Assembly: GCA_964537285.1 (NCBI GenBank)
Contig: CAZHZT010000074.1
Coordinates: 1-28,167, forward strand
DNA: 28,167 nt
Origin: CAZHZT01 sp964537285
Lineage (GTDB): Bacteria; Bacteroidota; Bacteroidia; Chitinophagales; Saprospiraceae
Reading direction: 5' to 3'
A program made the translations under genes and the position numbers. Below, piece after piece: positions 1 through 8,417 of the stretch; position 1 is the first letter of the stretch; every line of letters starts with the position of its first letter. The notes beneath the pieces are model-generated. The model was given only the letters and a program-made list of their open reading frames with translations, was not told where the DNA came from and searched no databases.

Positions 1-10
1 TACCTTTGGG

Positions 11-52
11 TCCCGAAGGCATTCGGGACAAGTTATGCCTACGTTTTCCGCC
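11..52. repeat. Dispersed TCCCG-hairpin repeat, copy 1 (inverted relative to copy 2)
   Basis: TCCCGAAGGCATTCGGGA (11-28) is a perfect 7-bp hairpin with a 4-nt loop, followed by CAAGTTATGCCTACGTTTTCCGC. The block matches the reverse complement of 25235-25277 with few differences. It lies about 110 bp upstream of the SUMF1-like gene and may terminate a gene left of the window. Confidence 0.55.
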
Positions 53-159
53 TATCCTGAGAAAAAAATTACTTCGCAAAATTTGGGTAGCTTATTAATT
101 GCCTAATCTCTAAGATAAAACTTTGAAGTACTTTTAATATTAAGAAATAGATACTTTTT

Positions 160-924
160 ATGCCTTTGACCGATTACAAGGAAACTCTACCTTCCGGAAT
201 CAGCTTTGAAATGGTTTTTGTAAAAGGAGGTACTTCAGAGCTTTCAAAGCACTCTCGCAAAGCAAAGCTTACCGGCGAAACACATACCCTGGAAGATTTT
301 TATATTGGAAAGTATCCGGTTACTAATGCCGAGTTTGCTTCATTTCTCAATGCTTATGGCAGAGCCAATGTTATTGGTGGACAGTTCAAAGGAAATCAAC
401 TGTTTCGGGAGCATGAATGGGGGATAGTTTATAAAAAGGGAAAGTGGATCGCAGCAGAAGGTTTTGAAAATTATCCTGTTATCCGTATAAGTTGGGTGGG
501 TGCTGTAGAGTATTGTAGATGGCTTAGTGAAGTTACTCGTTTTTCTTACCGTTTACCAACGGAGGCCGAGTGGGAGTATGCCGCGATGGGAGGTAAGCCT
601 AAAGCCACATCCCTTTATTCAGGGAGTCGAAGATTGGAAGAGGTTGCTTGGTTCTCCAGCAATAGCTATGGGCAAACACATGAGGTTGGTTTAAAATTCC
701 CTAATGAATTGGGACTTTATGATATGTCGGGCAATGTAAATGAATGGTGTGGGATATACTCAAAGTATGAAGAGAAGCCTTCTTTGGAGCATCTCAAAAT
801 GAAGCTGGTGATTCGTGGGGGCTCCTGGCGAGGAAACCGGGAGGCTTGCCAAATTTCACACAGGCATGTATCTCCCAGCCAATGGAGCAGAACCGTAGGG
901 TTTCGAATAGCGGTCAACGGTTAA
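160..924 (+). CDS. SUMF1/formylglycine-generating-enzyme-like domain protein
   Basis: A 254-residue, single-domain member of the FGE-sulfatase (SUMF1, C-type-lectin-like fold) family. Family hallmarks are visible in order: DFYIGKYPVTNAEF (46-59), RLPTEAEWEYAA (131-142), LGLYDMSGNVNEW (185-197) and RGGSW (219-223), closing with VGFRIA. There is no signal peptide, so it is probably cytoplasmic. True formylglycine-generating enzymes use two cysteines after the GGS motif. Aligned by spacing, the first is Gly225 and only the second position (Cys230) is Cys, so copper-dependent sulfatase-type activation is unlikely. Bacteroidota carry many such paralogues of unknown or ligand-binding role. No sulfatase gene is nearby. 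The ATG at 160 gives the full family N-terminus. The 3' end runs into a GTTAACGG-rich inverted repeat that probably terminates transcription from both sides. Family assignment is sure; function is not. Confidence 0.85.
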   Translation: MPLTDYKETLPSGISFEMVFVKGGTSELSKHSRKAKLTGETHTLEDFYIGKYPVTNAEFASFLNAYGRANVIGGQFKGNQLFREHEWGIVYKKGKWIAAEGFENYPVIRISWVGAVEYCRWLSEVTRFSYRLPTEAEWEYAAMGGKPKATSLYSGSRRLEEVAWFSSNSYGQTHEVGLKFPNELGLYDMSGNVNEWCGIYSKYEEKPSLEHLKMKLVIRGGSWRGNREACQISHRHVSPSQWSRTVGFRIAVNG

Positions 925-990
925 CGGTTAACGGTTAACCGTTGACCGTTAACCGTTGACCGTTTACCGCGATTCGTTTACCGCGATTCG
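911..990. terminator. GTTAACGG-type inverted repeat between convergent genes, plus a 14-bp tandem repeat
   Basis: A perfect 17-bp inverted repeat pairs 911-927 (CGGTCAACGGTTAACGG) with 946-962, and the 18-nt spacer is itself nearly palindromic. It is followed by two tandem copies of TTTACCGCGATTCG (963-976 and 977-990). It begins inside the last codons of the plus-strand SUMF1-like gene and ends just before the stop of the minus-strand gene, so a bidirectional terminator is the natural reading. There is no clear T tract. Confidence 0.6.
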
Positions 991-991
991 T

Positions 992-2761
992 TTATCGGAT
1001 AATAAGTTTGCCAGAGATGGCTTTGCCATTTTCATATTCTATTTTAAAGAAATAGAAGCCTCCGGGGAGTTCTGCCCGGTTGAAGTTGAAGCGATCTCCT
1101 GAGAAAGCTTCCATTCTGAGTAATTCCCCTTGAGAGGAGTAGAGCAAAAACTGACCTTTCCAGTTGGTGGCAGCCCCTGTGATGGTCATTTGGGTTTGCT
1201 GATCGAAAGGATTCGGGGCAATTTGTACTTTAAACTTCTCCAGGGGCTGGTTATGCGTGCTTACATCATCATCTAGCAAGATAAAGTTCTCTCCTATGGT
1301 ATGAAAAGTTGTATTTGTTATTATCGGTGAATTGATGCCAAAGTAAATACCTGCGCGGTTATATATAACGGAACCCAAAGGGATATCTTCTACCGGAGCA
1401 ATCTTGTACTTTACAAAACCATGCGAGGCAGGTTCATTCGTAGTGCTGTCAGGCAGTAGAATATTATCGAAGGTAAAGGTAAGCACATGTTCGTCCTGGC
1501 CATTGGTGGTAAGGGTATAGATGTAGTCATGGCTTCTTAAGCCGACTTCCAGGGCCGCGGTATCCAATAAGTTCGATAAGGTGTCTACGATTACTACCTT
1601 GAATGCCGTATCATTACCTGTATTTTGGAAACGAATCAAGTAATTGAGTTCCTGTTCGGGGAAGATGAAATGTTCTTCACCATAACCTTTGGGAAAAGCT
1701 TGCTTATCGTTTGGGTCATAAGCGTTTCTGATCTCTCGGCAATCGGTTTGAGTGAAAGGGTTGCCGCCATTAAGGCTAAACATATTTAGAAAGCCTGAAG
1801 TGCCTGAATTATCGTTACAACCTACCACTCCTGCTCCTACAATTGGCGGGCCCGGAACGCCCGGAGCCTGATCGGCCACAATGTGGTAGGTAAAGCCTTC
1901 TGCATCAAAAATATATTCTTCGGTTACCTGGCCACTGTCCAGATCAATCGGCATTTCCATTAAAAGAACAGCATCTTCTATGATTATGTAGGTTAGGCCG
2001 GGGGGAGTAGCAGTATTTCCTATATTTTCTAAAGTGAAAATGATATCGGAATCGTCGCAGCTTGCCTGCGCTGTAATCCAAGGCCCATCAAAGCCTGGAA
2101 GGGTATCTCCACACAAGCTATCAGGGAAAATCTGACCTTCTAAGCATACTTCCACGCCGCTAAGGTTTTCGTCGCAAGGAACCGATAGAGTCAATTGAAT
2201 CTCTCCGCACTCAAAAACCCCTACATTACCCAAATCAAACTGGAATACGTTATCACCTAATGGTGTAAAGGGTACATTAGCAGAAGTCAGTTCCAATATG
2301 GAATCAATGCTTATCTCAAAAAAAGCGCCTTCTGCAGTAATGCTTCCCGTATTGCAGTATTCTATATAGTAGGTGCTTTCGTCGCAGACCCTAAACAAAG
2401 GGGTTCCCATATCAAAGTCCATATAAGGGCAAGAAACTAAGGGGGTGATGGCGTAGTGGAGTTCAAGGCTATCCGCTCCCGCAGGGAAAGTGTCTGTGTT
2501 GGGGCAAGGGTCCCGGTAATTATTGTTAATATCATTCAAAGGAGTAACTGTAACGATAGTATCTTGAACTAAGACACTATAAAATCCGTTGGCGTCTGTG
2601 GTCGCCTCACGTGGAAAGCCATCATCTACAATCAGTGGAAGCTCATTAAAAGTAGAATCACCGGATTCAAAAGTGCAATTTCCGCCATAATCTACAAAAG
2701 CCTGACCGTGAATGGTTTTGTGTAAGTACGTTCCGTTCGAATCAATTTTTAAATGATAAAT
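992..2761 (-). CDS. C-terminal part of an interrupted T9SS cargo protein (type A sorting domain)
   Basis: This is the downstream half of one long minus-strand frame. It is separated from the upstream half (2762-4069) only by a TAG at 2764-2762. A gene caller would start at the TTG at 2539 (515 aa), but the frame is open right up to the TAG. Those extra 74 codons encode the conserved lead-in to this family (an IHGQAFVDYGGNC segment, then TTDANGFYSV), so 2539 is unlikely to be a true start. The middle resembles the DUF7619-type repeat domain (DPNDKQAFPKG, then LIRFQNTGNDTAF, FVKYKI, NRAGIYFGINSPI). The last ~80 residues form a T9SS type A C-terminal sorting domain (APNPFDQQ, then PGGFYFFKI and GKLIIR). 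Alone it has no signal peptide and could not be exported. Either the gene is inactivated, the stop is read through, or the TAG is a sequence error. Confidence 0.75.
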   Translation of the reverse strand: MYHLKIDSNGTYLHKTIHGQAFVDYGGNCTFESGDSTFNELPLIVDDGFPREATTDANGFYSVLVQDTIVTVTPLNDINNNYRDPCPNTDTFPAGADSLELHYAITPLVSCPYMDFDMGTPLFRVCDESTYYIEYCNTGSITAEGAFFEISIDSILELTSANVPFTPLGDNVFQFDLGNVGVFECGEIQLTLSVPCDENLSGVEVCLEGQIFPDSLCGDTLPGFDGPWITAQASCDDSDIIFTLENIGNTATPPGLTYIIIEDAVLLMEMPIDLDSGQVTEEYIFDAEGFTYHIVADQAPGVPGPPIVGAGVVGCNDNSGTSGFLNMFSLNGGNPFTQTDCREIRNAYDPNDKQAFPKGYGEEHFIFPEQELNYLIRFQNTGNDTAFKVVIVDTLSNLLDTAALEVGLRSHDYIYTLTTNGQDEHVLTFTFDNILLPDSTTNEPASHGFVKYKIAPVEDIPLGSVIYNRAGIYFGINSPIITNTTFHTIGENFILLDDDVSTHNQPLEKFKVQIAPNPFDQQTQMTITGAATNWKGQFLLYSSQGELLRMEAFSGDRFNFNRAELPGGFYFFKIEYENGKAISGKLIIR

Positions 2762-2764
2762 CTA
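2762..2764 (-). other. In-frame TAG stop interrupting one continuous T9SS protein frame
   Basis: The minus-strand codon at 2764-2762 reads TAG. Both flanking frames lie in the same register (992-4069 is 3078 nt, 1026 codons). No other stop occurs between the ATG at 4069 and the terminal TAA at 992. The residues on either side (PSTFIP before, IYHLKIDSNG after) read as one uninterrupted domain boundary. One base change away are CAG, TGG, TAC/TAT, TTG, AAG, GAG and TCG. Confidence 0.85.
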
Positions 2765-4069
2765 CGGAATGAATGTAGAAGGAGGGACTGCATCGTCAAA
2801 ATAACCTGAACACAAATATGAAGGTCCCTCTAATTCCTGGATTGAATTAAAGACTTCTGCTCCGATGAGATTGGTCTGCAATTGAAAATCAAGGGTATGA
2901 TTGGCGTTGAGCTTGTGAATATTGGTTTCTTGAAAGTTGTTTGACAAATTACTGAAAATGGCCCCTCCATCAGATGTGCCTGCTACTGTAAAATTGGGTA
3001 CCCAGTAATCGAGGTCGGTGGTGTAGCTGTCAAAGGATTGTTGAGTACCTGAAGATGAAACGATTTCCCGGTTGATGTCTACGAAACCGTTTGGAAAGGT
3101 TACGCTGTATAGTCTGAATGTTCCTTGTTCATCTACGATTACTGGGAGTTGGGTGCGAAAGGCCACATCGTAATTCCATTCTGCCTGACCGCTGCTAGTT
3201 TCCAGCTTTATGAGTCTGGCGTCTATATTGAAGGAACCCGGAGCATTCAAAGAGTCAACTGCAAACAAATTATCCAGATACAGCATGATACTGGAATCGG
3301 GAAGTAATTGCAGTTCCTCATTATCGGAATTATGGCCGTAAACCAATGGGTTTATCCAATCTAGATTTCCTTGAGCATTTAGTTTTGTTATTACAGTGAA
3401 TTGAGTGAATGCACTGAAGTGCTCAATTGCGCCGAATACAAATCCTCCATCAGGCGTTTCCAGTAGCTGATTATCCAGAAAATTGGAAGAAAAAGAAAGC
3501 TCAGAGCTTGGACTGGTGAGCGGGTCTAATGCATTTTCAGCAATGATGTTTCCATTGAGGTCGCAGCGAACAAAATAAATGGCATTGCCATCATTTGCTT
3601 GCTTCCCAACGGCTACAAGGTGTTCCTCACTAGTAAAGTTCAACCGATTGGGGATAAATAAGGTGTCGCTGAGGGCTAACTCATTTTCACTGATGATGGT
3701 TCCTTGTGGATCTACTTCAACCCACTTTATTAAATTATTGGAGGAAGTTCCTGAAATTAATAAATTACCATTGCCGAGCGAATCCAGCCTTAACGGATTG
3801 AATGAGTTTAGCAATAATGGCATATATTGAAACCACAATACTTCTCCCTCGTCAGATACTTTACCCAAAAGGGTTTCTCCTGAACTTGAGCTAATACCTA
3901 TGGAATAAACAGATCCATCAGCAGTAACTAAGGTCTGATAGGGAATATCCCCAAGAATGGAATTTCCATAGCGGGCTTCCCAGCCTATTTGCCCATTTGT
4001 TTTGTTTATCACAAAACTGCTAAAGAAAATTAAAATGATTAATTGAAAAGTGATCTTGAATACATTCAT
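2762..4069 (-). CDS. N-terminal part of an interrupted T9SS cargo protein (signal peptide and propeller-like repeats)
   Basis: This 435-residue frame starts with a clear Sec signal peptide (MNVFKITFQLIILIFFSSFV, cleaved before about QIGWEARYG). It is followed by repeated blocks typical of secreted beta-propeller-like proteins of Bacteroidota. These alternate 'data query' and 'result' strands, for example ADGSVYSIGISSSSGETLL, GNGNLLISGTSSN, EEHLVAVGKQ, PDGGFVFGAIEHF and SDGGAIFSNL. In such proteins the propeller is followed by a DUF7619-like region and a T9SS sorting domain, which are exactly what lie downstream in the same frame after the TAG. The intact ancestral protein would be about 1025 residues, secreted and surface-attached. 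As it stands, the product would reach the periplasm but lacks the T9SS signal. The ATG at 4069 is well supported by the signal peptide. Confidence 0.8.
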   Translation of the reverse strand: MNVFKITFQLIILIFFSSFVINKTNGQIGWEARYGNSILGDIPYQTLVTADGSVYSIGISSSSGETLLGKVSDEGEVLWFQYMPLLLNSFNPLRLDSLGNGNLLISGTSSNNLIKWVEVDPQGTIISENELALSDTLFIPNRLNFTSEEHLVAVGKQANDGNAIYFVRCDLNGNIIAENALDPLTSPSSELSFSSNFLDNQLLETPDGGFVFGAIEHFSAFTQFTVITKLNAQGNLDWINPLVYGHNSDNEELQLLPDSSIMLYLDNLFAVDSLNAPGSFNIDARLIKLETSSGQAEWNYDVAFRTQLPVIVDEQGTFRLYSVTFPNGFVDINREIVSSSGTQQSFDSYTTDLDYWVPNFTVAGTSDGGAIFSNLSNNFQETNIHKLNANHTLDFQLQTNLIGAEVFNSIQELEGPSYLCSGYFDDAVPPSTFIP

Positions 4070-4254
4070 AGCTTTACGTTTTTATTACGCTACAAAAATT
4101 CTACAATTCAGGACAGTTTTCAAAGACAATTTCTTTAATTTGTGTAAAAGCAAGCGAAGAAACAGAGAGCGGAGAACGGAGAACGGATTAATAATAGTGA
4201 ATGCCTATGGGGCTTAGGAAGTATTAATAGTTTGTTAGAATTGTGTAATGAAAA

Positions 4255-5661
4255 ATGGCAAAATTATTTGAAGTATTTAACTTATTATCAAAAAAAGAAA
4301 GGCGGCAGTTGCGGCAATTCTTGCAATCGCCCTATTTTACCCAGCGAAAAGACGTATTTGCGCTCTTCGACCTATTGGCTGAAGCGAGGCAGAGAGAACG
4401 TTCGTATCCTTCCAAAGAAAAACTTTTTCGTAAAATTTTTCCGGATGCAGGATATGATGATCTTCGGATGCGTGCATTAATGAGCGATTTGCAGGAATTT
4501 ATTGAGCAATTTGTTCTGGTTAATAAAAAACTCAATAACCCTCTGGAAGCCCGTTTGGAATTGACCAATTATTACAGAACAAATGATCAGGTTAAACATT
4601 TTCATTCCTCTTTTAAGAAAAGCGAAAAGCTCCTGGAAAAATCTCCGCATCGAAATGCCGAGTACTTCCGTAAAAAAATGGATTTACAAACCGAGTGGCT
4701 CCAATTTGCTTTACGAACAAAGCGAACAGCAGAGCTGAATTTACAGGAAATTTCGGACACACTTGATATTTTCTACCTTATTTCCAAGCTGCGCCATGCT
4801 TGTACCCAATTATCTCATCAGAAAGTATTTCAGCGCGAATACGATTTTGGTTTTTTACCGGCCATTATTAAAGAAGTAGAAAGTCGCGATTTGTTGCAAA
4901 TTCCTGCGGTAGGGGTTTATTATTATTGTTTCCGTTTCTTGTCAGAAGCTTATAGTTTGGAGGATTTTCAAGCATTTCGAACGCGATTGTTTCAATATCA
5001 AGGACACTTTCCCCAGGCAGAACTAAAAAGCTTGTATTTAGTGGCTGTGAACTTTTGTATCCGGAAATTCAACGAAGGTGAAGCGCAATTTGCCCGCGAA
5101 GGTTTAGATATTTATAAAAGTGGTTTGGAGAATAAAGTGATTCTGGAAAAAGACCGACTTTCTCGCTTCTCCTTTAATAATATTGTCGGTTTTGGCATTC
5201 AGTTAAAGGAATTCCGTTGGGTAGAAGCTTTTATGAAAAAATTTGCTTCCGCGCTTGAGCAGGAGCATCAGGAAAGTACGATACATTTCAATAAGGCCCG
5301 CCTGGCATTTGCTCGCAAAACGTACCGGGAAGCAATGCTTTTATTGCAACATTCCGATTTTGACGACTTGGTGAATAACCTCATTTCCAAAACCATTTTA
5401 TTGAAAATCTATTTTGAACTGGATGAGTTTGATCTCTTGGAGTCGCATCCGGCAAGCCTGGAGGTATTTATCCGCCGCCGAAAACTGAGTGATTATCACC
5501 GAAAAAATTACCGCAACATCATTTATGTAGTAAAAAAGATACTAGCCTTGCCTTTGGATGAGCGAAGTAAGAAAGAGGCATTGTTAGCAGAGGTAGAGGA
5601 ACTCCAGCCTTTGTCGGAAAGGGGATGGTTGAAGAAAGTACTAATGGATTTTCCCAGATAG
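4255..5661 (+). CDS. All-helical (TPR-like) protein of unknown function
   Basis: A 468-residue cytoplasmic protein with no signal peptide or membrane segment. The N-terminus (MAKLFEVFNLLSKKERRQLR, then QFLQSPYF and RKDVFALFDLL) is recognisable from hypothetical proteins that recur in Saprospiraceae genomes. The rest is leucine- and aromatic-rich amphipathic helix. It includes TPR/SEL-like blocks such as FNKARLAFARKTYREAMLLL (about 347-366) and a basic RRRKLSDYHRKNYR stretch near residue 430. The composition suggests a helical-repeat scaffold, but no catalytic motif is visible and no function is offered. The ATG at 4255 fits the family N-terminus. It is monocistronic, between two minus-strand genes, with only 53 bp to the convergent neighbour downstream. 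Confidence 0.7.
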   Translation: MAKLFEVFNLLSKKERRQLRQFLQSPYFTQRKDVFALFDLLAEARQRERSYPSKEKLFRKIFPDAGYDDLRMRALMSDLQEFIEQFVLVNKKLNNPLEARLELTNYYRTNDQVKHFHSSFKKSEKLLEKSPHRNAEYFRKKMDLQTEWLQFALRTKRTAELNLQEISDTLDIFYLISKLRHACTQLSHQKVFQREYDFGFLPAIIKEVESRDLLQIPAVGVYYYCFRFLSEAYSLEDFQAFRTRLFQYQGHFPQAELKSLYLVAVNFCIRKFNEGEAQFAREGLDIYKSGLENKVILEKDRLSRFSFNNIVGFGIQLKEFRWVEAFMKKFASALEQEHQESTIHFNKARLAFARKTYREAMLLLQHSDFDDLVNNLISKTILLKIYFELDEFDLLESHPASLEVFIRRRKLSDYHRKNYRNIIYVVKKILALPLDERSKKEALLAEVEELQPLSERGWLKKVLMDFPR

Positions 5662-5714
5662 CCTGAAAGTTGGCGATTAATGTTGAAAACGAGAATTGCG
5701 TAAATTGATTGATT

Positions 5715-7289
5715 CTATTTCCGTGAACTACTTAAGTAGGTCGAAATTTGGTTTAAAATTATCACCTTCCATTCTACAACCTGTCGCTCCTCAGAAGAAA
5801 AGTCCACCCCCACGGCTATTTTTTCTTTTGTAGAATCAGCGTACGGTTTCAAATAACCTTTATCTTTAATTTGCTGCAGGGCAAGGTCGGCTCCTTTATC
5901 AAGCTTAAACTCGAAGGCGTAAATGTAATCATCCGTTTGGACAAGTGCATCGCAGCGCCCACGTGCTGAACGCACTTCTGATTGAATGTATGTTCCTAGC
6001 AGTGAGAAAATCAGATGTACCACCGCGTGGTAGAAATGTTTCGTTTTTCCGCGCCACAATTCCCCCGGAATATCGGCGAAGGCTGCGTTGATGATGAGGA
6101 AGACCTCTTCGAGCTCCTTTTGGCGTAGGGCGTTGCGTAGTTTGACAACTCGGGGGACAGCACTTAAGGGAGGGTGCATCAGGTATTCATTAAGAAGTAT
6201 CTCCTGTAGAGAATGACGCACTTCCAGATTGGGAAAACCTAAGGTGTATATGAGGTCTTCATGCTCGTAGTCTTTTACAGTCAGGTAACCTGTTTGAAAC
6301 AAAACGGTGATCGGATTCAATCTTTGAAAATCAAAGTTACTTAGGTCAAAGGCTGTGGCATTCACCAGATTGATATCGTAATAGGCTCTCTTTTTTAATT
6401 CTTTAATGAGGAATGTTGGCGTTCCTGTTTGAAACCAAAAGTTCAAAAATTGCCCTCTGGACAAAAAGCTCAAAAGAGAGAAAGGGTTATAAACTTTATG
6501 CGATCCCGTCCAGGAGTAGCCATTGTACCATCTTCTTACTTTTTCCAGCATCGTGGGGTAGTCCACTTGAAATTTGTTGGCTATTTCCTTTAAAGGGGCT
6601 TCAAAGTGGGTTTCTAATTCTTCCTGGGTAATACCAACGAGCTTTTCTGCCGCTTCCGTCAGGGTTATATTGCTAAGATTATTGAGGTCAGAAAAAATAC
6701 TGACTTTAGAGAAAGCAGATACACCAGTCAGGAATACCAATTCGAGATAGGGATCGGCATCTTTCAGTACAGAATAGAAATATTTTAAAGTATCTCGATT
6801 GATTTCCGCTTGGGGTACATCATCCAGAAAATCAATGATGGGTTTATCGTATTCATCGATGAGCAAAACTACTTTTCGGCCAAATTTTTGGTAAGCTTTT
6901 CTAATTAAATCTTCAAGAGGATTGGTGAAATTACTCAGGCTAAGTTCAATGCCTAGTTCTTCTGCTTCCCTTTTTAAACCATTGGCAATGGCATCTTTCA
7001 AAGGATTCTCTTTATATCGAAAGGTCGCAAACTTTAAATGAATAATGGGATTTTGAGCATCCCAATCCCACCGATTTTCAATCCATAAGCCTTTGAATAG
7101 TTCTTTACTTCCACTATACAATTCTTTCATGGTCGCCAAAAGAAGAGACTTACCGAACCGCCTGGGCCTGGAAAAAAAGTAATACTTCCCCGTAGAAATA
7201 AAGCGATGGATGTATTCTGTTTTGTCGACGTAAGCGTAGCCGCCCTCGCGCAGTTCTCTAAAATCCTGTATGCCGATTGGAAATTTCAT
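5715..7289 (-). CDS. AAA-ATPase-like / PD-(D/E)XK nuclease-fold protein
   Basis: A 524-residue protein with the two-domain layout of the AAA-ATPase_like (Pfam PF09820) plus PD-(D/E)XK (PF08011, DUF1703) family, common in multiple copies in Bacteroidota. The N-terminus has FPIGIQDFRELREGGYAYVDKT in two parts (3-16 and 17-24), a P-loop-like RPRRFGKSLLLATM (41-54, GKS 46-48) and a Walker B-like VVLLIDEYDKP (140-150). The C-terminal nuclease-fold core keeps Asp447 (GRCDALV) and the E-x-K pair in AFEFKL (Glu460, Lys462). Family length is about 500-560, so it is complete. The cellular role is unproven; links to mobile elements or defence are inference only. It is single and convergent with the helical protein gene. 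Its last codons contain an 18-bp word repeated at the end of serC. Confidence 0.88.
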   Translation of the reverse strand: MKFPIGIQDFRELREGGYAYVDKTEYIHRFISTGKYYFFSRPRRFGKSLLLATMKELYSGSKELFKGLWIENRWDWDAQNPIIHLKFATFRYKENPLKDAIANGLKREAEELGIELSLSNFTNPLEDLIRKAYQKFGRKVVLLIDEYDKPIIDFLDDVPQAEINRDTLKYFYSVLKDADPYLELVFLTGVSAFSKVSIFSDLNNLSNITLTEAAEKLVGITQEELETHFEAPLKEIANKFQVDYPTMLEKVRRWYNGYSWTGSHKVYNPFSLLSFLSRGQFLNFWFQTGTPTFLIKELKKRAYYDINLVNATAFDLSNFDFQRLNPITVLFQTGYLTVKDYEHEDLIYTLGFPNLEVRHSLQEILLNEYLMHPPLSAVPRVVKLRNALRQKELEEVFLIINAAFADIPGELWRGKTKHFYHAVVHLIFSLLGTYIQSEVRSARGRCDALVQTDDYIYAFEFKLDKGADLALQQIKDKGYLKPYADSTKEKIAVGVDFSSEERQVVEWKVIILNQISTYLSSSRK

Positions 7290-7432
7290 GTGTTTGCATA
7301 TTATTCTTTGTTAACCAGAAGCTTCGTAACGTAACTCTGTAGTAAGCCCTACACTTTCCCACTCTATTAACTATTGTAAATTTAACACCAATTTAAATTA
7401 AATCGTTGCCTTTCTCAATTTCTTTTACAATT

Positions 7433-7481
7433 GCGGTTAACGGGAAACGGTTAACGGTTAACGAATAACGGTTCCCCGTCC
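7433..7481. repeat. GTTAACGG-unit repeat tract upstream of the dsbA-like gene
   Basis: A degenerate array of CGGTTAACGG/GGTTAACG units lies between the divergent AAA-ATPase-like and dsbA-like genes (GCGGTTAACGGGAAACGG, then GGTTAACGAATAACGG). Related tracts lie at 911-962 and 8233-8281. The role is unknown. It sits about 60 bp before the dsbA-like start, so it may lie in the promoter or 5' leader. Confidence 0.6.
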
Positions 7482-7539
7482 TCCGTAATTTATTTTAAAT
7501 CAATTTCCCGTATTGCATTGTTAAAATATCCAAAACTCA

Positions 7540-8223
7540 ATGTATTTACTTAAATCCATACTGATATTAATCAATATTACAACAATAACCACCCTTATGG
7601 CGCAAGATAAACCAACTCTCATTTATATAGGAGACCCCATGTGTTCCTGGTGCTATGGCTTTTATCCCGAACTCGATAAAGCTATCGAACAACTGGGCAC
7701 GACAGTCCATCTCCAAATGATTATGGGCGGCCTTCGCCCATACAACAAAGAAACGATGAGTGATTTGTCCTCCATGCTACGCGAACATTGGCGGCATGTC
7801 AATCATTCCAGTGGGCAAGCATTTAGCTATGATATTCTTGAAAACGAATCTTTTGTTTACGATACAGAACCTCCTTGCCGTGCAGTTTTAGTAGTGCGCA
7901 GGCTAGCACCGGAAAAAGAGTTTGAGTTTTTCAAAGCGCTTCAAAGGGCATTCTACCTTGAGGGTAAGAACACTAATGAAATCGAGACTTATCTGGACCT
8001 AGCCGAGAAATTTGGTTTGGATCGGGAAGCTTTCCGCAAAGATTTTGAATCAGAACAAATGAAAAAGGCTATCAAAGTAGATTTTCAAATGGCCTCCAAC
8101 ATGGGTATTAGTGGTTTCCCTTCCGTAATCTTTAAGCATGAAGGGCAGTATTTCCTGATCGCCCGGGGATATCAAAAAGCAGAGGTGCTGGTGGATAGTA
8201 TAAAAAAGATCATGGATAATTAA
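7540..8223 (+). CDS. Exported DsbA-family (FrnE-like) thiol oxidoreductase
   Basis: A 227-residue thioredoxin-fold protein. A signal peptide (about 1-21, ending TTLMAQ) is followed directly by the first strand and the active site DPMCSWCYGF, with redox Cys35 and Cys38. The DsbA-type helical insertion follows, and the cis-proline loop is GISGFP (Pro194). GGLRPYN after the active-site helix is typical of the DsbA/FrnE-like subgroup. It probably acts in the periplasm on disulfides of exported proteins; whether it oxidises or isomerises cannot be told from the sequence. The ATG at 7540 is fixed by the signal peptide. No electron-transfer partner (DsbB/DsbD) is next to it. The next gene, a cysteine-rich secreted giant, could be a substrate, but this is only proximity. 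Confidence 0.9.
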   Translation: MYLLKSILILINITTITTLMAQDKPTLIYIGDPMCSWCYGFYPELDKAIEQLGTTVHLQMIMGGLRPYNKETMSDLSSMLREHWRHVNHSSGQAFSYDILENESFVYDTEPPCRAVLVVRRLAPEKEFEFFKALQRAFYLEGKNTNEIETYLDLAEKFGLDREAFRKDFESEQMKKAIKVDFQMASNMGISGFPSVIFKHEGQYFLIARGYQKAEVLVDSIKKIMDN

Positions 8224-8234
8224 CCTCACAATCG

Positions 8235-8281
8235 CGGTTAACGGTAACCCGTTCCCCGTTAACCGTTTCCCGTTTCCCGTC
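8235..8281. terminator. GTTAACGG-type hairpin and repeat tract after the dsbA-like gene
   Basis: Twelve bases after the stop, CGGTTAACGG (8235-8244) pairs perfectly with CCGTTAACCG (8256-8265) across an 11-nt loop. Degenerate CCGTTTCCCG units follow to 8281. Position and symmetry suggest a terminator, but there is no poly-T tail. Confidence 0.5.
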
Positions 8282-8417
8282 CTCATTTGTCTGTTTTAGC
8301 GATATTTTAACCTGTTTGAACGAGGCTTTTTGAGGGGCTTTAAATATCTTTACACTTATATTCAAGTGCTGTTTGCGATTAGCATTGGCTCAAAAAACTT
8401 TAAAAATATAAGCTGAA

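Noticed and set aside
911..990. Possible CRISPR-like repeat array.
   Set aside because: Units are 7-14 bp, directly abutting and palindromic, with no unique spacers and no cas genes.
2537..2539. TTG at 2539 as a real start for an independent 515-residue protein.
   Set aside because: No signal peptide would be present on a T9SS cargo, and conserved coding sequence continues upstream to the TAG.
5715..7289. The AAA-ATPase-like/PD-(D/E)XK gene as part of a defence island.
   Set aside because: It stands alone between ordinary genes and no partner nuclease, methylase or toxin is adjacent. The family is widespread in Bacteroidota without a proven defence role.
8329..8352. TTTG ... TATCTTTA as a promoter for the giant surface-protein gene.
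   Set aside because: The spacing between the boxes is only 12 bases instead of about 20, so it does not meet the consensus.
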